Assembly (NCBI RefSeq): GCF_016124325.1
Contig: NZ_WGNY01000003.1
Span: 78,428-142,427 of the forward strand
DNA length: 64,000 nt
Source: Phenylobacterium sp.
GTDB lineage: Bacteria; Pseudomonadota; Alphaproteobacteria; Caulobacterales; Caulobacteraceae
Direction: 5' to 3'
Shown here: piece after piece, positions 39,435 to 48,047 of the stretch
How the letters are laid out: each line of letters starts with the position of its first letter
How positions within the stretch are numbered: position 1 is the stretch's first letter
The notes under the pieces: model-generated
What the model was told of the DNA's origin: nothing
Seen by the model: only the letters and a program-made list of their open reading frames with translations
Database searches by the model: none
Made by a program: the position numbers and the translations under genes

Positions 39435-40360
39435 CCGACGGGGCAGGCGGGCGCGGCGGCGAGTGGGCCGAGGCCTTCCTGGAGATGATGGCCGTCGAGC
39501 GGGCGGCGGCGCGCAACACCCTGACGGCCTATACGCGCGACCTGGACGACGCGCGCGGCTTCCTGGCCGGCCGGGGCCGCGACCTGTCGGATGCGGCGGC
39601 CGAGGATGTGGAGGCCTATTTCGCCGACCTGGGCGCGCGGGGGCTGGCGCCGGCGACGGCGGCGCGGCGGCGTGCGGCGGTGCGGCAGTTCTACCGCTTC
39701 GTGCTGGGCGAGGGCTGGCGGGCCGACGACCCCTCGCGCCGGGTGGAGGCCCCGAAGAAGGGCCGGCCGCTGCCCAAGATCCTGTCGCGCGAGGAGATGG
39801 ACCGGCTGATCGCGGCGGCCGGCGCGCGGGACGGGGCGCAGGGCCTGCGGTTCGGCTGCATGGTCGAGCTGGCCTATGCCTCGGGCCTGCGGATCAGCGA
39901 GCTCACCGCCCTGCCGCTGTCGGCGCTGGCGCGCGACCCGGCCTATCTGATCGTCAAGGGCAAGGGCGGCAAGGAGCGGCTGGCGCCGCTGAACGACGCC
40001 GCCCGCGCGGCGGTGAAGGCCTATCTGGAGGCGCGGCCGAAGTTCCTGCCGAAGGGCCAGAAGGCCAATCCGTGGCTGTTCCCCTCGCGCGGCAAGGAGG
40101 GGCGCCTGACCCCCCGGCGCTTCGCCCAGGTGCTGGACGAGGCCGCCGCCGACGCCGGGATCGACCCGGCCCGGGTGAGCCCGCACGTGCTGCGCCACGC
40201 CTTCGCGACCCACCTGCTGGAGGGCGGCGCCGACCTGCGCGTGGTGCAGAAGCTGCTGGGCCACGCCGACATCGCCACCACCCAGATCTACACCCACGTG
40301 GCCTCGGACCGCCTGGCCCAGGTGGTGGCCACCAAGCACCCGCTAGCCAAGAAGCGGTAG
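39431..40360 (+). CDS. xerD: Tyrosine recombinase XerD
   Basis: A 309-residue site-specific recombinase that, with XerC, resolves chromosome dimers at dif. It has the N-terminal SAM-like domain (TAYTRDLDDARGFL) and catalytic residues in order: Arg in ASGLRISEL, Lys in GKGGKERL, His/Arg in SPHVLRHAFATHLLEGGA, His in LLGHADIATT, Tyr in TQIYTH. Full length. XerC is not in this window; choosing XerD over XerC rests on overall similarity to D-type sequences. Confidence 0.9.
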   Translation: MTDGAGGRGGEWAEAFLEMMAVERAAARNTLTAYTRDLDDARGFLAGRGRDLSDAAAEDVEAYFADLGARGLAPATAARRRAAVRQFYRFVLGEGWRADDPSRRVEAPKKGRPLPKILSREEMDRLIAAAGARDGAQGLRFGCMVELAYASGLRISELTALPLSALARDPAYLIVKGKGGKERLAPLNDAARAAVKAYLEARPKFLPKGQKANPWLFPSRGKEGRLTPRRFAQVLDEAAADAGIDPARVSPHVLRHAFATHLLEGGADLRVVQKLLGHADIATTQIYTHVASDRLAQVVATKHPLAKKR

Positions 40361-40445
40361 GCGGCGGCGGGAGGTCGCCGGACGCCGAAAAATTTCTTCG
40401 CCGACGCTCTTGAACGGGCTGTTCCGGACTCTAATTCAACTCGCG

Positions 40446-40526
40446 CTGGACGCCTTGCAGGTCCAGGTCAGGGGGCTCGGGCTTCCCGACGCTCCCGGTT
40501 CAACTTGCTCTTTCGAGGAGGTGGAC
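40446..40526 (+). ncRNA. ROSE-like RNA thermometer in the hsp20 leader
   Basis: Three stem-loops precede the hsp20 start. They are CTGGAC/GTCCAG (40446-40466), a CGGG/CCCG hairpin extended by GGGGC/GCTCCC (about 40472-40496), and a last hairpin at 40499-40526. In the last, CAACTTGCTC pairs with GAGGAGGTGG across a TTTC loop. It hides the ribosome site GAGGAGG and contains the TTGCT with a G-G mismatch that is the hallmark of ROSE elements controlling small heat-shock genes in alphaproteobacteria. A CTTGAA box at 40409-40414 could be a sigma-32-type -35. Confidence 0.65.
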
Positions 40527-40528
40527 AC

Positions 40529-41011
40529 ATGCGAGCCGACTACGACTTCTCCCCGCTCTACCGATCGCTGATCGGCGCCGACCATATGGCCAGCCTGATC
40601 GACAGCGCCCTTCAGGGGGTCGGGGCGCGGGAATATCCCCCATACGACGTCGAGAAGACCGCCGAGGACGGGTATCGCATCACCATGTCGGTGGCGGGAT
40701 TCCGCGCCGACGAACTGGAGGTGATGGCGCATCCGAACCTGCTCGTCGTGCGCGGCGAGCGGGCCCGGCCGCAGCCGGAGGGCGCTGTCCTGCACCAGGG
40801 CCTGGCGCTGCGTCCGTTCGAGCAGCGCTTCGAACTGGCCGACCACGTGGTGGTCACCGGCGCCCGGTTCGCCGACGGGCTGCTGACCATCGATCTGGTC
40901 CGCGAGCTGCCGGCGGCGCTCAAGCCGCGGCGGATCGAGATCAACACGCCGCGCGTCACGCCGTTGAAGCGGCTCATCGAGGGCAAGCGAAAGGCTTCCA
41001 AGGCCGCGTGA
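40529..41011 (+). CDS. Small heat-shock protein, Hsp20 family
   Basis: A 160-residue ATP-independent chaperone. The N-terminal SPLYRSLIGADHMASLID and PPYDVEKTAEDGYRITMSV are typical of IbpA-like alphaproteobacterial proteins. The alpha-crystallin domain runs to about 135 with FEQRFELADHV and FADGLLTIDLVRELP, followed by a basic tail. ATG 40529 lies just after a GAGGAGG that is sequestered in the ROSE-like hairpin, so translation should rise with temperature. Confidence 0.93.
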   Translation: MRADYDFSPLYRSLIGADHMASLIDSALQGVGAREYPPYDVEKTAEDGYRITMSVAGFRADELEVMAHPNLLVVRGERARPQPEGAVLHQGLALRPFEQRFELADHVVVTGARFADGLLTIDLVRELPAALKPRRIEINTPRVTPLKRLIEGKRKASKAA

Positions 41012-41084
41012 CCTGTCCGGCGAGGCCCGGCCCGGGCCTCGCCCCCCTTCAGCAAGCAAAGGACGAACTTCGGAGAGGACCGCC

Positions 41085-41381
41085 ATGTTGCTGGCCACGA
41101 CAGAGCAACAGATCAACACCATCGGCCTTCGCGCGGCCCGGGAGCGCTGGCTGCGTCCCGGCGTCGGTTTCCTGCGACCCAGCGATGTCCTGAAGGATCC
41201 GGATCTTACGACCGAGGATCGGCGGGCGGTGCTGGCGTCGTGGCTCTCCGACGCCTCGGCGGTGCAGGATCAGCCGCACATGCGGTGGCTTCTCGGCACG
41301 CCGGAGCCCGTAGCGGTCGCGGAGGTGCGCGAGGCGCTCGCGCAACTCGACCGGCGCGCGGTCGGGGGAGGCGCGGCATGA
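41085..41381 (+). CDS. Hypothetical protein downstream of hsp20
   Basis: A 98-residue soluble protein with two conserved-looking segments (RERWLRPGVGFLRPSDVLKDPDLTTEDRRAVLASWLSDA split by a short turn; then MRWLLGTPEPVAVAEV and a helix). The pattern resembles small proteins found beside hsp20 genes in Rhizobiales and Caulobacterales, though I cannot name the family. The stop overlaps the next start (ATGA). It probably shares the heat-shock transcript. Confidence 0.7.
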   Translation: MLLATTEQQINTIGLRAARERWLRPGVGFLRPSDVLKDPDLTTEDRRAVLASWLSDASAVQDQPHMRWLLGTPEPVAVAEVREALAQLDRRAVGGGAA

Positions 41382-41629
41382 CGACCCTGACCGTTCGGCC
41401 GGTCGCCTCCGGCTGGGCCGTCACCGTCGCGGGCGTCGCCAACGAGATGATGTTCCGCTCGGGCGCCGCGGCGGAGGCCGCCGCCCGCCGCCTCGCCGAG
41501 CGGCTGGCGGCGAAGGGCGAGCCCTCGAAGCTGGTGATCCGACTGCGCGACGGGTCGGTCGCGGGCCGGTTCCTGTTTCCGCCCAGGGCGCCGAAGCCGG
41601 CGGCCCCGCGCTGGCGCGAGGCCGCCTGA
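41378..41629 (+). CDS. DUF2188-like small protein
   Basis: An 83-residue protein: TVRPVASGWAVTVAGVANEMMF, an Ala-rich helix, then KLVIRLRDGSVAGRFLF. The layout (strand, gW.V, helix, then LvirlrDG strand) fits DUF2188. ATG 41378 overlaps the previous stop (ATGA), so it is the third gene of a probable hsp20 stress operon. Function unknown. Confidence 0.7.
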   Translation: MTTLTVRPVASGWAVTVAGVANEMMFRSGAAAEAAARRLAERLAAKGEPSKLVIRLRDGSVAGRFLFPPRAPKPAAPRWREAA

Positions 41630-41654
41630 CGCCCGGCGCTCGCCCTGGCCGGCC

Positions 41655-42425
41655 CTAGCCGGTGATCCGGAAGCGGCCCTCGTCGTCGGGGCAGACCCGG
41701 ACGTAGCGGATTTCGCGCCCGTAGGGGTCGACCGGCGAGGCGGCCATGCGGCAGCCGTGGCGGTGGTACCAGCGCCGGTCGTGGTTGCTGGCGTAACGCG
41801 TGCGCCCCTCGCGGTACGGGACGGTCTCGTCGTAGGTGAAATAGGGCCCGCTGCGGTCGCACTTGTACTTGTCGCGCTGGTGGCCGATGGCCGCGCCGAG
41901 GCCAGCGCCCACCACGCCGCCCAGCACCGAGCCCTCGGTCTTGGCGCCGTGGCCGGCCACGTTGGAGCCCACGATCGCGCCGGCGAGGGCGCCGATCACC
42001 CCGCCCGCGACGGCCGAGTTGTTGCTGTTGCAGGCCTCCATGGCCGAGGCGTCGTGGCCGTAGCGGTCGGCGTAGCGCAGGTCGTAGCCGCCCCAGCGGC
42101 GCTCGTCCCAGACGGGCTTGGGATAGTAGCGGGCATAGGCGCCCGCGCCGTAGCGGCGGTCGTAGCGGACGCGGGCCTGATCCCAGGCGCGCAGGCGCAC
42201 GTCGTAGGCGCGGCGTGCGGCCTCGTAGTCCGCGCGGTTGGCGTTGTAGTCGGCGCGGCGGGCGTCGTAGGCGTCGCGGCGCGCGTCATAGCGGTCGCGG
42301 GCCGCTTCGTACTGCGCCAGGTCGTGGCGGTACTCCGGCGTGGGTCGATATTGCTGGGCGGCGGCCGGCAGCGCGCTGGCCAGGGCCAGGGCCGAGACCG
42401 CCGAGATCGTGAGGGTGTTCTTCAT
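41655..42425 (-). CDS. Glycine-zipper (2TM) envelope protein with YDARR repeats
   Basis: A 256-residue exported protein. The signal peptide (ISAVSALALASALPAAA) is followed by a Tyr/Arg/Asp-rich helical stretch with repeats (YEAARDRYDARRDAYDARR, ADYNANRADYEAARRAYD). A glycine-zipper domain follows (AVAGGVIGALAGAIVGSNVAG, SVLGGVVGAGLGAAIG) and a Cys-containing C-terminal domain (YHRHGCRMAAS, RYVRVCPDDEGR). Probably periplasmic or outer-membrane associated. It is convergent with the hsp20 operon. Confidence 0.75.
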   Translation of the reverse strand: MKNTLTISAVSALALASALPAAAQQYRPTPEYRHDLAQYEAARDRYDARRDAYDARRADYNANRADYEAARRAYDVRLRAWDQARVRYDRRYGAGAYARYYPKPVWDERRWGGYDLRYADRYGHDASAMEACNSNNSAVAGGVIGALAGAIVGSNVAGHGAKTEGSVLGGVVGAGLGAAIGHQRDKYKCDRSGPYFTYDETVPYREGRTRYASNHDRRWYHRHGCRMAASPVDPYGREIRYVRVCPDDEGRFRITG

Positions 42426-42629
42426 CTCGCGGCTCCTCTGTCTCGCGCCGGGCGTGGTGGCGCCGCGGCGCAGGTGAGCCGTGAAAACGGCGCAGCCGCG
42501 GGTGCGGTTGCATCCGTGCGGAAGCGGGATCGGGGCTGCGCGCTTGTGACCCGGACCGTTCGCGCCTAGTTTCCGCGCCTTCAGTTTCGGCCGCGCCGGG
42601 GGGCGGCGGCGCAGCAGACGGACCATCGG

Positions 42630-43592
42630 ATGGCCCCGCACTACCTCGAGTTCGAGCGCCCCATCGCCGATCTCGAAGCCAAGATCGAAGAGCTCTCGAA
42701 GCTGTCGGGGACCGCCGGTTCCGGCGTGCTGGACAGCGAGATCGAAACACTCCGCGACCGCGCGCAGACCCTGCGGCGCGAGGCGTACGCGAACCTGGAC
42801 GCGTGGCAGAAGACCCAGGTGTCGCGCCATCCCGACCGGCCGCACTTCGTCGACTACGTCGGCGCCCTGATCGACGAGTTCCAGGAGCTGCGCGGCGACC
42901 GCAAGTTCGCCGACGACCAGGCGATCATGGGCGGCATCGGCCGGTTCCGCGGCATGCCCGTGGTGGTGATGGGCCACGAGAAGGGCCGCGACACCGCCAC
43001 CCGCGTGAAGCACAACTTCGGCTATGCGCGCCCCGAGGGCTACCGCAAGGCGGTGCGCCTGTTCGAGCTGGCCGAGCGGTTCAACCTGCCGGTCATCAGC
43101 TTCGTGGACACCCCGGCGGCCTATCCGGGCAAGGAGTCGGAGGAGCGCGGCGTGGCCGAGGCGATCGCCCGCTCCACCGAAAAGGCGCTGATGCTGGAGG
43201 TGCCGATGGTGGCCGTGGTCACCGGCGAAGGCGGCTCGGGCGGGGCGCTGGGCATCGCCTGCGGCAACCGCGTGCTGATCCTGGAGCACGCCATCTATTC
43301 GGTGATCCCGCCGGAGAGCGCCAACGCCATCCTGTGGCGCGGCTCGCGCACGGCCGAGTTCGCGGCCAAGGCGCAGAAGATCACCGCCCAGGACCTGCTG
43401 AAGCTGAAGATCGTCGACGGCATCATCCCGGAGCCGACGGGCGGCGCGCATGCCGATCCGGAAGCGGCCATGACGACCGTGGGCGATGCGGTGGAACGGG
43501 AGCTGAAGGCGCTGGAGGGCCATTCGGCCGCCGCGCTCAAGGCCGCCCGCGCCGAGCGCTTCTACGCCATCGGCCGCAGCGGGCTGTCCTGA
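42630..43592 (+). CDS. accA: Acetyl-CoA carboxylase carboxyltransferase subunit alpha
   Basis: A 320-residue subunit that, with AccD, transfers CO2 from carboxybiotin to acetyl-CoA, making malonyl-CoA for fatty-acid synthesis. It has the N-terminal FERPIADLEAKIEEL, the carboxyltransferase core (GDRKFADDQAIMGGIGRF, DTATRVKHNFGYARPEGYRK), the oxyanion glycines in GEGGSGGALGIA, and the end MTTVGDAVERELKALEG. Normal length. accD and accBC are not in the window. Confidence 0.96.
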   Translation: MAPHYLEFERPIADLEAKIEELSKLSGTAGSGVLDSEIETLRDRAQTLRREAYANLDAWQKTQVSRHPDRPHFVDYVGALIDEFQELRGDRKFADDQAIMGGIGRFRGMPVVVMGHEKGRDTATRVKHNFGYARPEGYRKAVRLFELAERFNLPVISFVDTPAAYPGKESEERGVAEAIARSTEKALMLEVPMVAVVTGEGGSGGALGIACGNRVLILEHAIYSVIPPESANAILWRGSRTAEFAAKAQKITAQDLLKLKIVDGIIPEPTGGAHADPEAAMTTVGDAVERELKALEGHSAAALKAARAERFYAIGRSGLS

Positions 43593-43622
43593 CCCGCACC
43601 TCCCCCGCGTAGCGGCAGGCGA

Positions 43623-44630
43623 TCAGGCCACGGCCTTCAGGGCCTCGCCGATCTCCTCGACGGCCGCCTCGGTGGTGGCCCACGAGCACATGAAGCGCAC
43701 CGAGCCGTCGAGGAAGCGGTAGACGAACCAGCCCTGGGCGTGGAGCGCCTTGAGCCGCGGCTCGTCCATTTCCACGAACACGCCGTTGGCGTCGACCGGA
43801 TGGCGGATCGGGAAGGGCATGAGGCCGGCCAGCTTCCTCGCCATGGCGTTGGCGTGGGCGGCGTGGCGCATCGCGGCGCCGTCCTCCAGCATGCCGATGA
43901 AGGGCGCGGCGTAGAAGCGGCCCTTGGACGGGAGCTGGCCGCCCTGCTTCAGCCGCGCGTCGAACCGGCGGGCGAGCGCGCGGTCGAAGACCACCACCGC
44001 TTCGGTAGGTGGCATGCCCACCTTGGCGCCGCCGACCACGAGGATGTCGACGCCCAGCCCCTTGATCGCCTTGAGGTCGAAGCCGGCGGCGGCGGCGTTG
44101 AACAGGCGCGCGCCGTCGAGGTGGACGCCATAGCCCTTGGCCTTCACCGGGGCGGTGAGGGCGCCGAGCTCGTCGGCGGCGTAGACGGCGCCGTATTCGG
44201 TGGCGTTGGTGACCGAGAGGGCCGCCACCGGCTGGCGGTGGGAGAGGTCGGGGGCGGCGAGGGGCGCGGCGAGCGCGGCCGGGTCGATCTTGCCCGAGGC
44301 GCCGGGCAGGCCGGTGAGCCCCAGGCCGTGGCCGAAGAAGCCCGGCGCGCCGGTCTCGTCAGTGCAGATGTGGGCGTGCTCGTGGGCCAGCACCGACTCG
44401 TAGGGCTGGCACAGCGCCGCCAGGGCCACGGAGTTGGCCGCCGTGCCCGACGGCACGAACCGCACCTCGGCGTCGGCGTCGAGCAGGGCGCGCACGAGGT
44501 CGGCGGCCCGGCGGCTGACCTTGTCCGAACCGTAGCCGGGGGTGAACTCGGTGTTGGCGGCGACGAGCGCGGCCATGGCCTCCGGCGTGGCGGGGGCGGC
44601 GTTGTCGGAGGCGAAATCGAAGCGGGCCAT
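43623..44630 (-). CDS. Threonine aldolase-like beta-eliminating lyase
   Basis: A 335-residue fold-type I PLP enzyme related to low-specificity L-threonine aldolase. Visible: FASDNAAPATPEAMAAL, the phosphate-binding PSGTAANSVAL, HEHAHICTDE, the PLP Asp in HLDGARLFNA, and the Schiff-base Lys in VVGGAKVGM. It would cleave beta-hydroxy amino acids to glycine plus aldehyde. ATG 44630 is chosen because the upstream frame to 44690 reads through the repeat at 44663. Confidence 0.88.
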   Translation of the reverse strand: MARFDFASDNAAPATPEAMAALVAANTEFTPGYGSDKVSRRAADLVRALLDADAEVRFVPSGTAANSVALAALCQPYESVLAHEHAHICTDETGAPGFFGHGLGLTGLPGASGKIDPAALAAPLAAPDLSHRQPVAALSVTNATEYGAVYAADELGALTAPVKAKGYGVHLDGARLFNAAAAGFDLKAIKGLGVDILVVGGAKVGMPPTEAVVVFDRALARRFDARLKQGGQLPSKGRFYAAPFIGMLEDGAAMRHAAHANAMARKLAGLMPFPIRHPVDANGVFVEMDEPRLKALHAQGWFVYRFLDGSVRFMCSWATTEAAVEEIGEALKAVA

Positions 44631-44662
44631 GGCGAGGTGTCTTGGCGCGTCGGCGCGGCGTT

Positions 44663-44752
44663 GGGAACCACGAAACACACGAAAGGACACGAAAGACAGC
44701 GCCTCCGCTGGCGCGGAGGCCTGGGGCGTCCTTTCGTGTCTTTCGTGGTCCC
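44663..44752. repeat. 90-bp nested inverted repeat (AACCACGAAA family)
   Basis: The left arm (44663-44688, GGGAACCACGAAA then CACGAAAGGAC) pairs with the right arm (44728-44752, GTCCTTTCGTG then TTTCGTGGTCCC) at almost every position. Inside lies a GCCTCCGC/GCGGAGGC hairpin at 44701-44720. It separates two genes on the minus strand, and its right end abuts the stop codon of the epoxide hydrolase gene (44752-44754). It may act as a terminator or transcript stabiliser. A half copy is at 6950-6978. Confidence 0.75.
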
Positions 44753-45903
44753 TACCCGGCCTCGCGGCCCCAGGCGCGGACCTCCTCGACGTACAGCTCG
44801 GGCTCCTCCATGGCGGCGAAGTGGCCGCCGCGGGGCATCTCGGTCCAGCGGACGATGTTGTAGGCGCGCTCGGCGAAGCTGCGCGGCGGGGCGGAGTAGA
44901 GCGGCTCGCCCGGGAAGTTGGCGAAGCTGGTCGGCGTCTCGACCCGCTCGCCCTTCTCGAAGGCCAGGCCGCCTTCCTCGATGAGGCCGCGGTAGTACCA
45001 GGCGCCCGTCGTGAAGCTGCCGGTCATCACGTAGAGCATGATGTTGGTGAGCAGGCGGTCCTTCGGATAGGCCTCGTCCATCGACTTCGCGCTCAGGTCG
45101 GACCAGTCGTGGAAGCGCTCGGCGATCCAGGCCGCCTGGCCCACGGGATTGCCCGCACCCATCCAGGCGATGGACTGCGGCTTGGAGACCTGCAGGCGGA
45201 AGTAGGCGCCCATCATCTCCATGGCCCCAGCCTGGCGCGCGGCCCAGGCCAGCTCGGCCTCGCCCTGCGGGCCGTCCGGCGCGCGGAAGCCCAGCATGTT
45301 GAGGTGGATGGCCCGTGCGTGGACCGGGAAGTCGCGGCCGAGCCACGAGGTGACCATGGCGCCCCAGTCGCCGCCCTGGGCGAGGTAGGTCTTGTAGCCC
45401 AGGGTTTCGGTCATGAGCTGATTGAACAGGCGCGCGGTGCTGCGCTGGCCGATCGGCCGCGTGGGCTTCGAGGAGAAGCCGAAGCCGGGCAGGGACGGGA
45501 TCACGAGGTCGAAGGCGTCGGCCGGATCGCCGCCGAAGCGCGAGGGGAAGGCCAGCGGCTCGATGGCGCGCCAGAACTCGTAGTGCGAGCCCGGCCAGCC
45601 GTGGGTGACCAGCAGGGGCCGCTTGCCGCCCGCCTCGCCGACCACGTGCAGGAAGTGCAGGTCGAAATCCTCGACGCGGGCGGTGAACTGCGGGAAGCGG
45701 TTGAGGTCGTCCACCGCCGCGCGCCAGTCGTAGGCGCCGGTCCAGTGCTCGCAGAGCCCCTTCAGCCAGGCGCCGTCGCAGCCATAGGCCCAGCCGTCCG
45801 GGACTTCGGGCATGGGCGGCCACGGATAGGCGCGCACCCGGTCGAGCACGGCCTCGACCTCTGCCTCGCTCCAGCGGACCTCGAAGGGTTTGGGTTTGGT
45901 CAT
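44752..45903 (-). CDS. Epoxide hydrolase (EHN/alpha-beta hydrolase)
   Basis: A 383-residue protein with the N-terminal EHN domain (FEVRWSEAEVEAVLDRVRAYPWPP) followed by an alpha/beta-hydrolase. The oxyanion motif is THGWPGSHYEFW, the nucleophile Asp is in QGGDWGAMVTSWLG, and the lid tyrosine region and catalytic His are in MPRGGHFAAMEEPE. It would open epoxides to diols. ATG 45903. The TetR gene lies 50 bp upstream on the same strand, consistent with regulation by it. Confidence 0.92.
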   Translation of the reverse strand: MTKPKPFEVRWSEAEVEAVLDRVRAYPWPPMPEVPDGWAYGCDGAWLKGLCEHWTGAYDWRAAVDDLNRFPQFTARVEDFDLHFLHVVGEAGGKRPLLVTHGWPGSHYEFWRAIEPLAFPSRFGGDPADAFDLVIPSLPGFGFSSKPTRPIGQRSTARLFNQLMTETLGYKTYLAQGGDWGAMVTSWLGRDFPVHARAIHLNMLGFRAPDGPQGEAELAWAARQAGAMEMMGAYFRLQVSKPQSIAWMGAGNPVGQAAWIAERFHDWSDLSAKSMDEAYPKDRLLTNIMLYVMTGSFTTGAWYYRGLIEEGGLAFEKGERVETPTSFANFPGEPLYSAPPRSFAERAYNIVRWTEMPRGGHFAAMEEPELYVEEVRAWGREAG

Positions 45904-45953
45904 CGGCGCGCCTCCCGTTTGGCGGGAACCTCGCCCGACTGCCGCGGGGGCCG

Positions 45954-46553
45954 TCAAGCGCCTGCGCGCAGACCCTTGGCCAGGGTGGCGTTGAGCGCCT
46001 GCTGCAACGTGCGCGCGGCGCCGGGCGGGATCATCCCGGCCAGCTCCAGCACCACCGCGCCGTGGACGGCGGCCCAGAACATCATGCCGATCTGCTCGGG
46101 ATCGCCCTTCATCAGGCCGGCGGCGACGGCGTCCTCGACATAGCCCGTCATGGTGCCGTGGGCGCGCTGGCCGGCGGCGGCGAGCTCGGGATACTGCTCC
46201 TGGTTCGGCTGGTGCAGGTCGAACATCAGCTTGTAGGCGTGGGGATGCTCCAGAGCGAAGGCGACATAGGCCTCGCCCACCGCGTGACCCTTGCCCCGCG
46301 CGTCGGCCTGGGCGTCGCGGGCGGCCTCCAGGGCGTCGGCGAAGCGGTTGAAGGCGTTGGCGCGCACCGCGGCCAGGATGTCTTCCTTGTCCTCGAAGTA
46401 GCGGTAGGGCGTCATGGGCGAGACGCCCAGGGCCGAGGCCAGCTGGCGCATGGTGACCGCGTCGGGGCCGCGCTCGGCGAACAGCCGCTCCGCGGCGGCG
46501 CACAAGCGCTCGCGGAAGTCGGCGACGTCGGTGTCGGTGAGGACGCGAGGCAT
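45954..46553 (-). CDS. TetR-family transcriptional regulator
   Basis: A 199-residue regulator with the N-terminal helix-turn-helix at about 15-60 (AAERLFAERGPDAVTMRQLASALGVSPMTPYRYFEDKEDILAA) and a ligand-binding helical domain resembling TetR_C_33/WHG types (AYVAFALEHPHAYKLMFDL). It is divergent from the carotenoid oxygenase gene and upstream of the epoxide hydrolase, so it likely controls both. ATG 46553. Confidence 0.9.
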   Translation of the reverse strand: MPRVLTDTDVADFRERLCAAAERLFAERGPDAVTMRQLASALGVSPMTPYRYFEDKEDILAAVRANAFNRFADALEAARDAQADARGKGHAVGEAYVAFALEHPHAYKLMFDLHQPNQEQYPELAAAGQRAHGTMTGYVEDAVAAGLMKGDPEQIGMMFWAAVHGAVVLELAGMIPPGAARTLQQALNATLAKGLRAGA

Positions 46554-46580
46554 CTGATTCGGGAGGCTAGAAGAAATTGC

Positions 46581-46622
46581 TTGCCAAGGGCTAACGCTTA
46601 CTCAATAAATTTACAACGTAAG
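46581..46622. promoter_or_regulatory. AT-rich divergent promoter region with possible TetR site
   Basis: The 97-bp gap between the TetR and oxygenase genes is far more AT-rich than its surroundings. TTGCCA at 46581-46586 and AATAAA at 46604-46609 could be a -35/-10 pair with 17-bp spacing. CTTAC (46597-46601) and GTAAG (46618-46622) form a weak inverted repeat that may be an operator. Confidence 0.35.
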
Positions 46623-46650
46623 GCAGCCGGATGACAAGGGAGGATCGGCG

Positions 46651-48042
46651 ATGGATGGCGACGCACGCATCAATCCGTATCTCGTGGGCAACTTCGCGCC
46701 GGTCCGCTCGGAGGACGACTTCGAGCTGAAGGTGAAGGGAGAGGTCCCCGCCGCCCTGCGCGGCGCGCTCTACCGCAATGGCCCGAACCCGCAGTTCGAG
46801 CCGCGCGACCCGAACCATCACTGGTTCGCCGGCGACGGCATGATCCACGGCTTCTATCTGGACGGCGGCAAGGTCCACTACCGCAACCGCTACGTCCGCA
46901 CGCCGAAGTGGGAGCTGGAGCACGAGCACGGCCGCGCGCTGTTCGGGAGCTTCGGCAACCCGATGACCACCGACCCGCTGGCCGTGGGCAACGAAGGCGG
47001 CGTGGCCAACACCAACATCGTCTGGCACGCCGGGCGCCTCTTGGCGCTGGAGGAGGGCCACCATCCCTTCGAGCTGGACCCGAAGACGCTGGAATCGCGC
47101 GGCTACGTGCGGCCCTACGGCGGCCGGGTGACGGCGCACCCGAAGCTCGACCCCAAGACCGGCGAGATGGTCTGGTTCGCCTATGGCGTCGGCGACATGC
47201 CGCTGTCGGCGGGCATGAGCTACGGCGTCACCGACGCGACCGGCGAGGTGGTGCGTCGCCAGGACTTCCAGGCGCCGTATTCGTCGATGGTCCACGACTT
47301 CATGGTCACCGAGAACCACGCCCTGTTCCCGATCCTGCCCCTGACCGGCAGCATCGAGCGGGCGATGAGCGGCAAGCCGGCGTTCGCGTGGGAGCCGGAA
47401 AAGGGTTCGTACGTGGGGGTCATGCGCCGGGACGCCGACGTCTCGACCATCCGCTGGTTCAACACCGAGGCCTGCTACGTCTTCCACCCGCTGAACGCGT
47501 GGGAGGAAGGCGACAAGATCTACTGCGACGTGATGCGCTACGACGTCGCCCCGCTGTTCCCCAAGGCGGACGGCTCGCGGGGCGACAAGGCCGCCGCGCG
47601 GCTGGTGCGCTGGACCTTCGACCTGGCCGGCGCCTCGGACGCCATCAAGGAAGAGCCGCTGGACGACCTGGACGGCGAATTCCCGCGCGTCGACCCGCGC
47701 GCCGAGACGCGCAAGCACCGGCACGGCTGGTACGCGGCCGACACCACCAGCGCCGCCACGGTGCGGATGAACGCCATCGCCCACATGGACTTCAAGTCGG
47801 GCAAGCGGACGGTCTACGAACTGCCCGGCGGCGACGGGACGTCGGAGCCGGTGTTCGCGCCGCGCGAGGGCGGGACGGAGGAAGGCGACGGCTGGCTGAC
47901 CGCGGTGGTCTATCGCGGCGCCGAGGACCGTTCGGACCTGCTGGTGTTCGATGCGCTGGACATCGCCAAGGGCCCGATCGCCACGGCCGAGGTCCCGCGC
48001 CGGGTGCCGTTCGGCTTCCACGGCAACTGGGCGGCGTTCTGA
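46651..48042 (+). CDS. Carotenoid / lignostilbene oxygenase family protein
   Basis: A 463-residue non-haem iron oxygenase with a seven-blade propeller. The four iron-binding His are visible in order: AHPKLDPKTGEM, SMVHDFMVTENH, CYVFHPLNAWEEGD and GFHGNW at the C-terminus. The N-terminal LRGALYRNGPNPQFEP and HWFAGDGMIHG are diagnostic. It cleaves a conjugated C=C bond in carotenoids, apocarotenoids or stilbenes; the bacterial lignostilbene type is plausible given the epoxide hydrolase and monooxygenase neighbours. Confidence 0.92.
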   Translation: MDGDARINPYLVGNFAPVRSEDDFELKVKGEVPAALRGALYRNGPNPQFEPRDPNHHWFAGDGMIHGFYLDGGKVHYRNRYVRTPKWELEHEHGRALFGSFGNPMTTDPLAVGNEGGVANTNIVWHAGRLLALEEGHHPFELDPKTLESRGYVRPYGGRVTAHPKLDPKTGEMVWFAYGVGDMPLSAGMSYGVTDATGEVVRRQDFQAPYSSMVHDFMVTENHALFPILPLTGSIERAMSGKPAFAWEPEKGSYVGVMRRDADVSTIRWFNTEACYVFHPLNAWEEGDKIYCDVMRYDVAPLFPKADGSRGDKAAARLVRWTFDLAGASDAIKEEPLDDLDGEFPRVDPRAETRKHRHGWYAADTTSAATVRMNAIAHMDFKSGKRTVYELPGGDGTSEPVFAPREGGTEEGDGWLTAVVYRGAEDRSDLLVFDALDIAKGPIATAEVPRRVPFGFHGNWAAF

Positions 48043-48047
48043 TCGCC

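Noticed and set aside
39431-40360. Tyrosine recombinase as a sign of an integrated element
   Set aside because: Length, motifs and the coupling to the conserved upstream gene fit housekeeping XerD.
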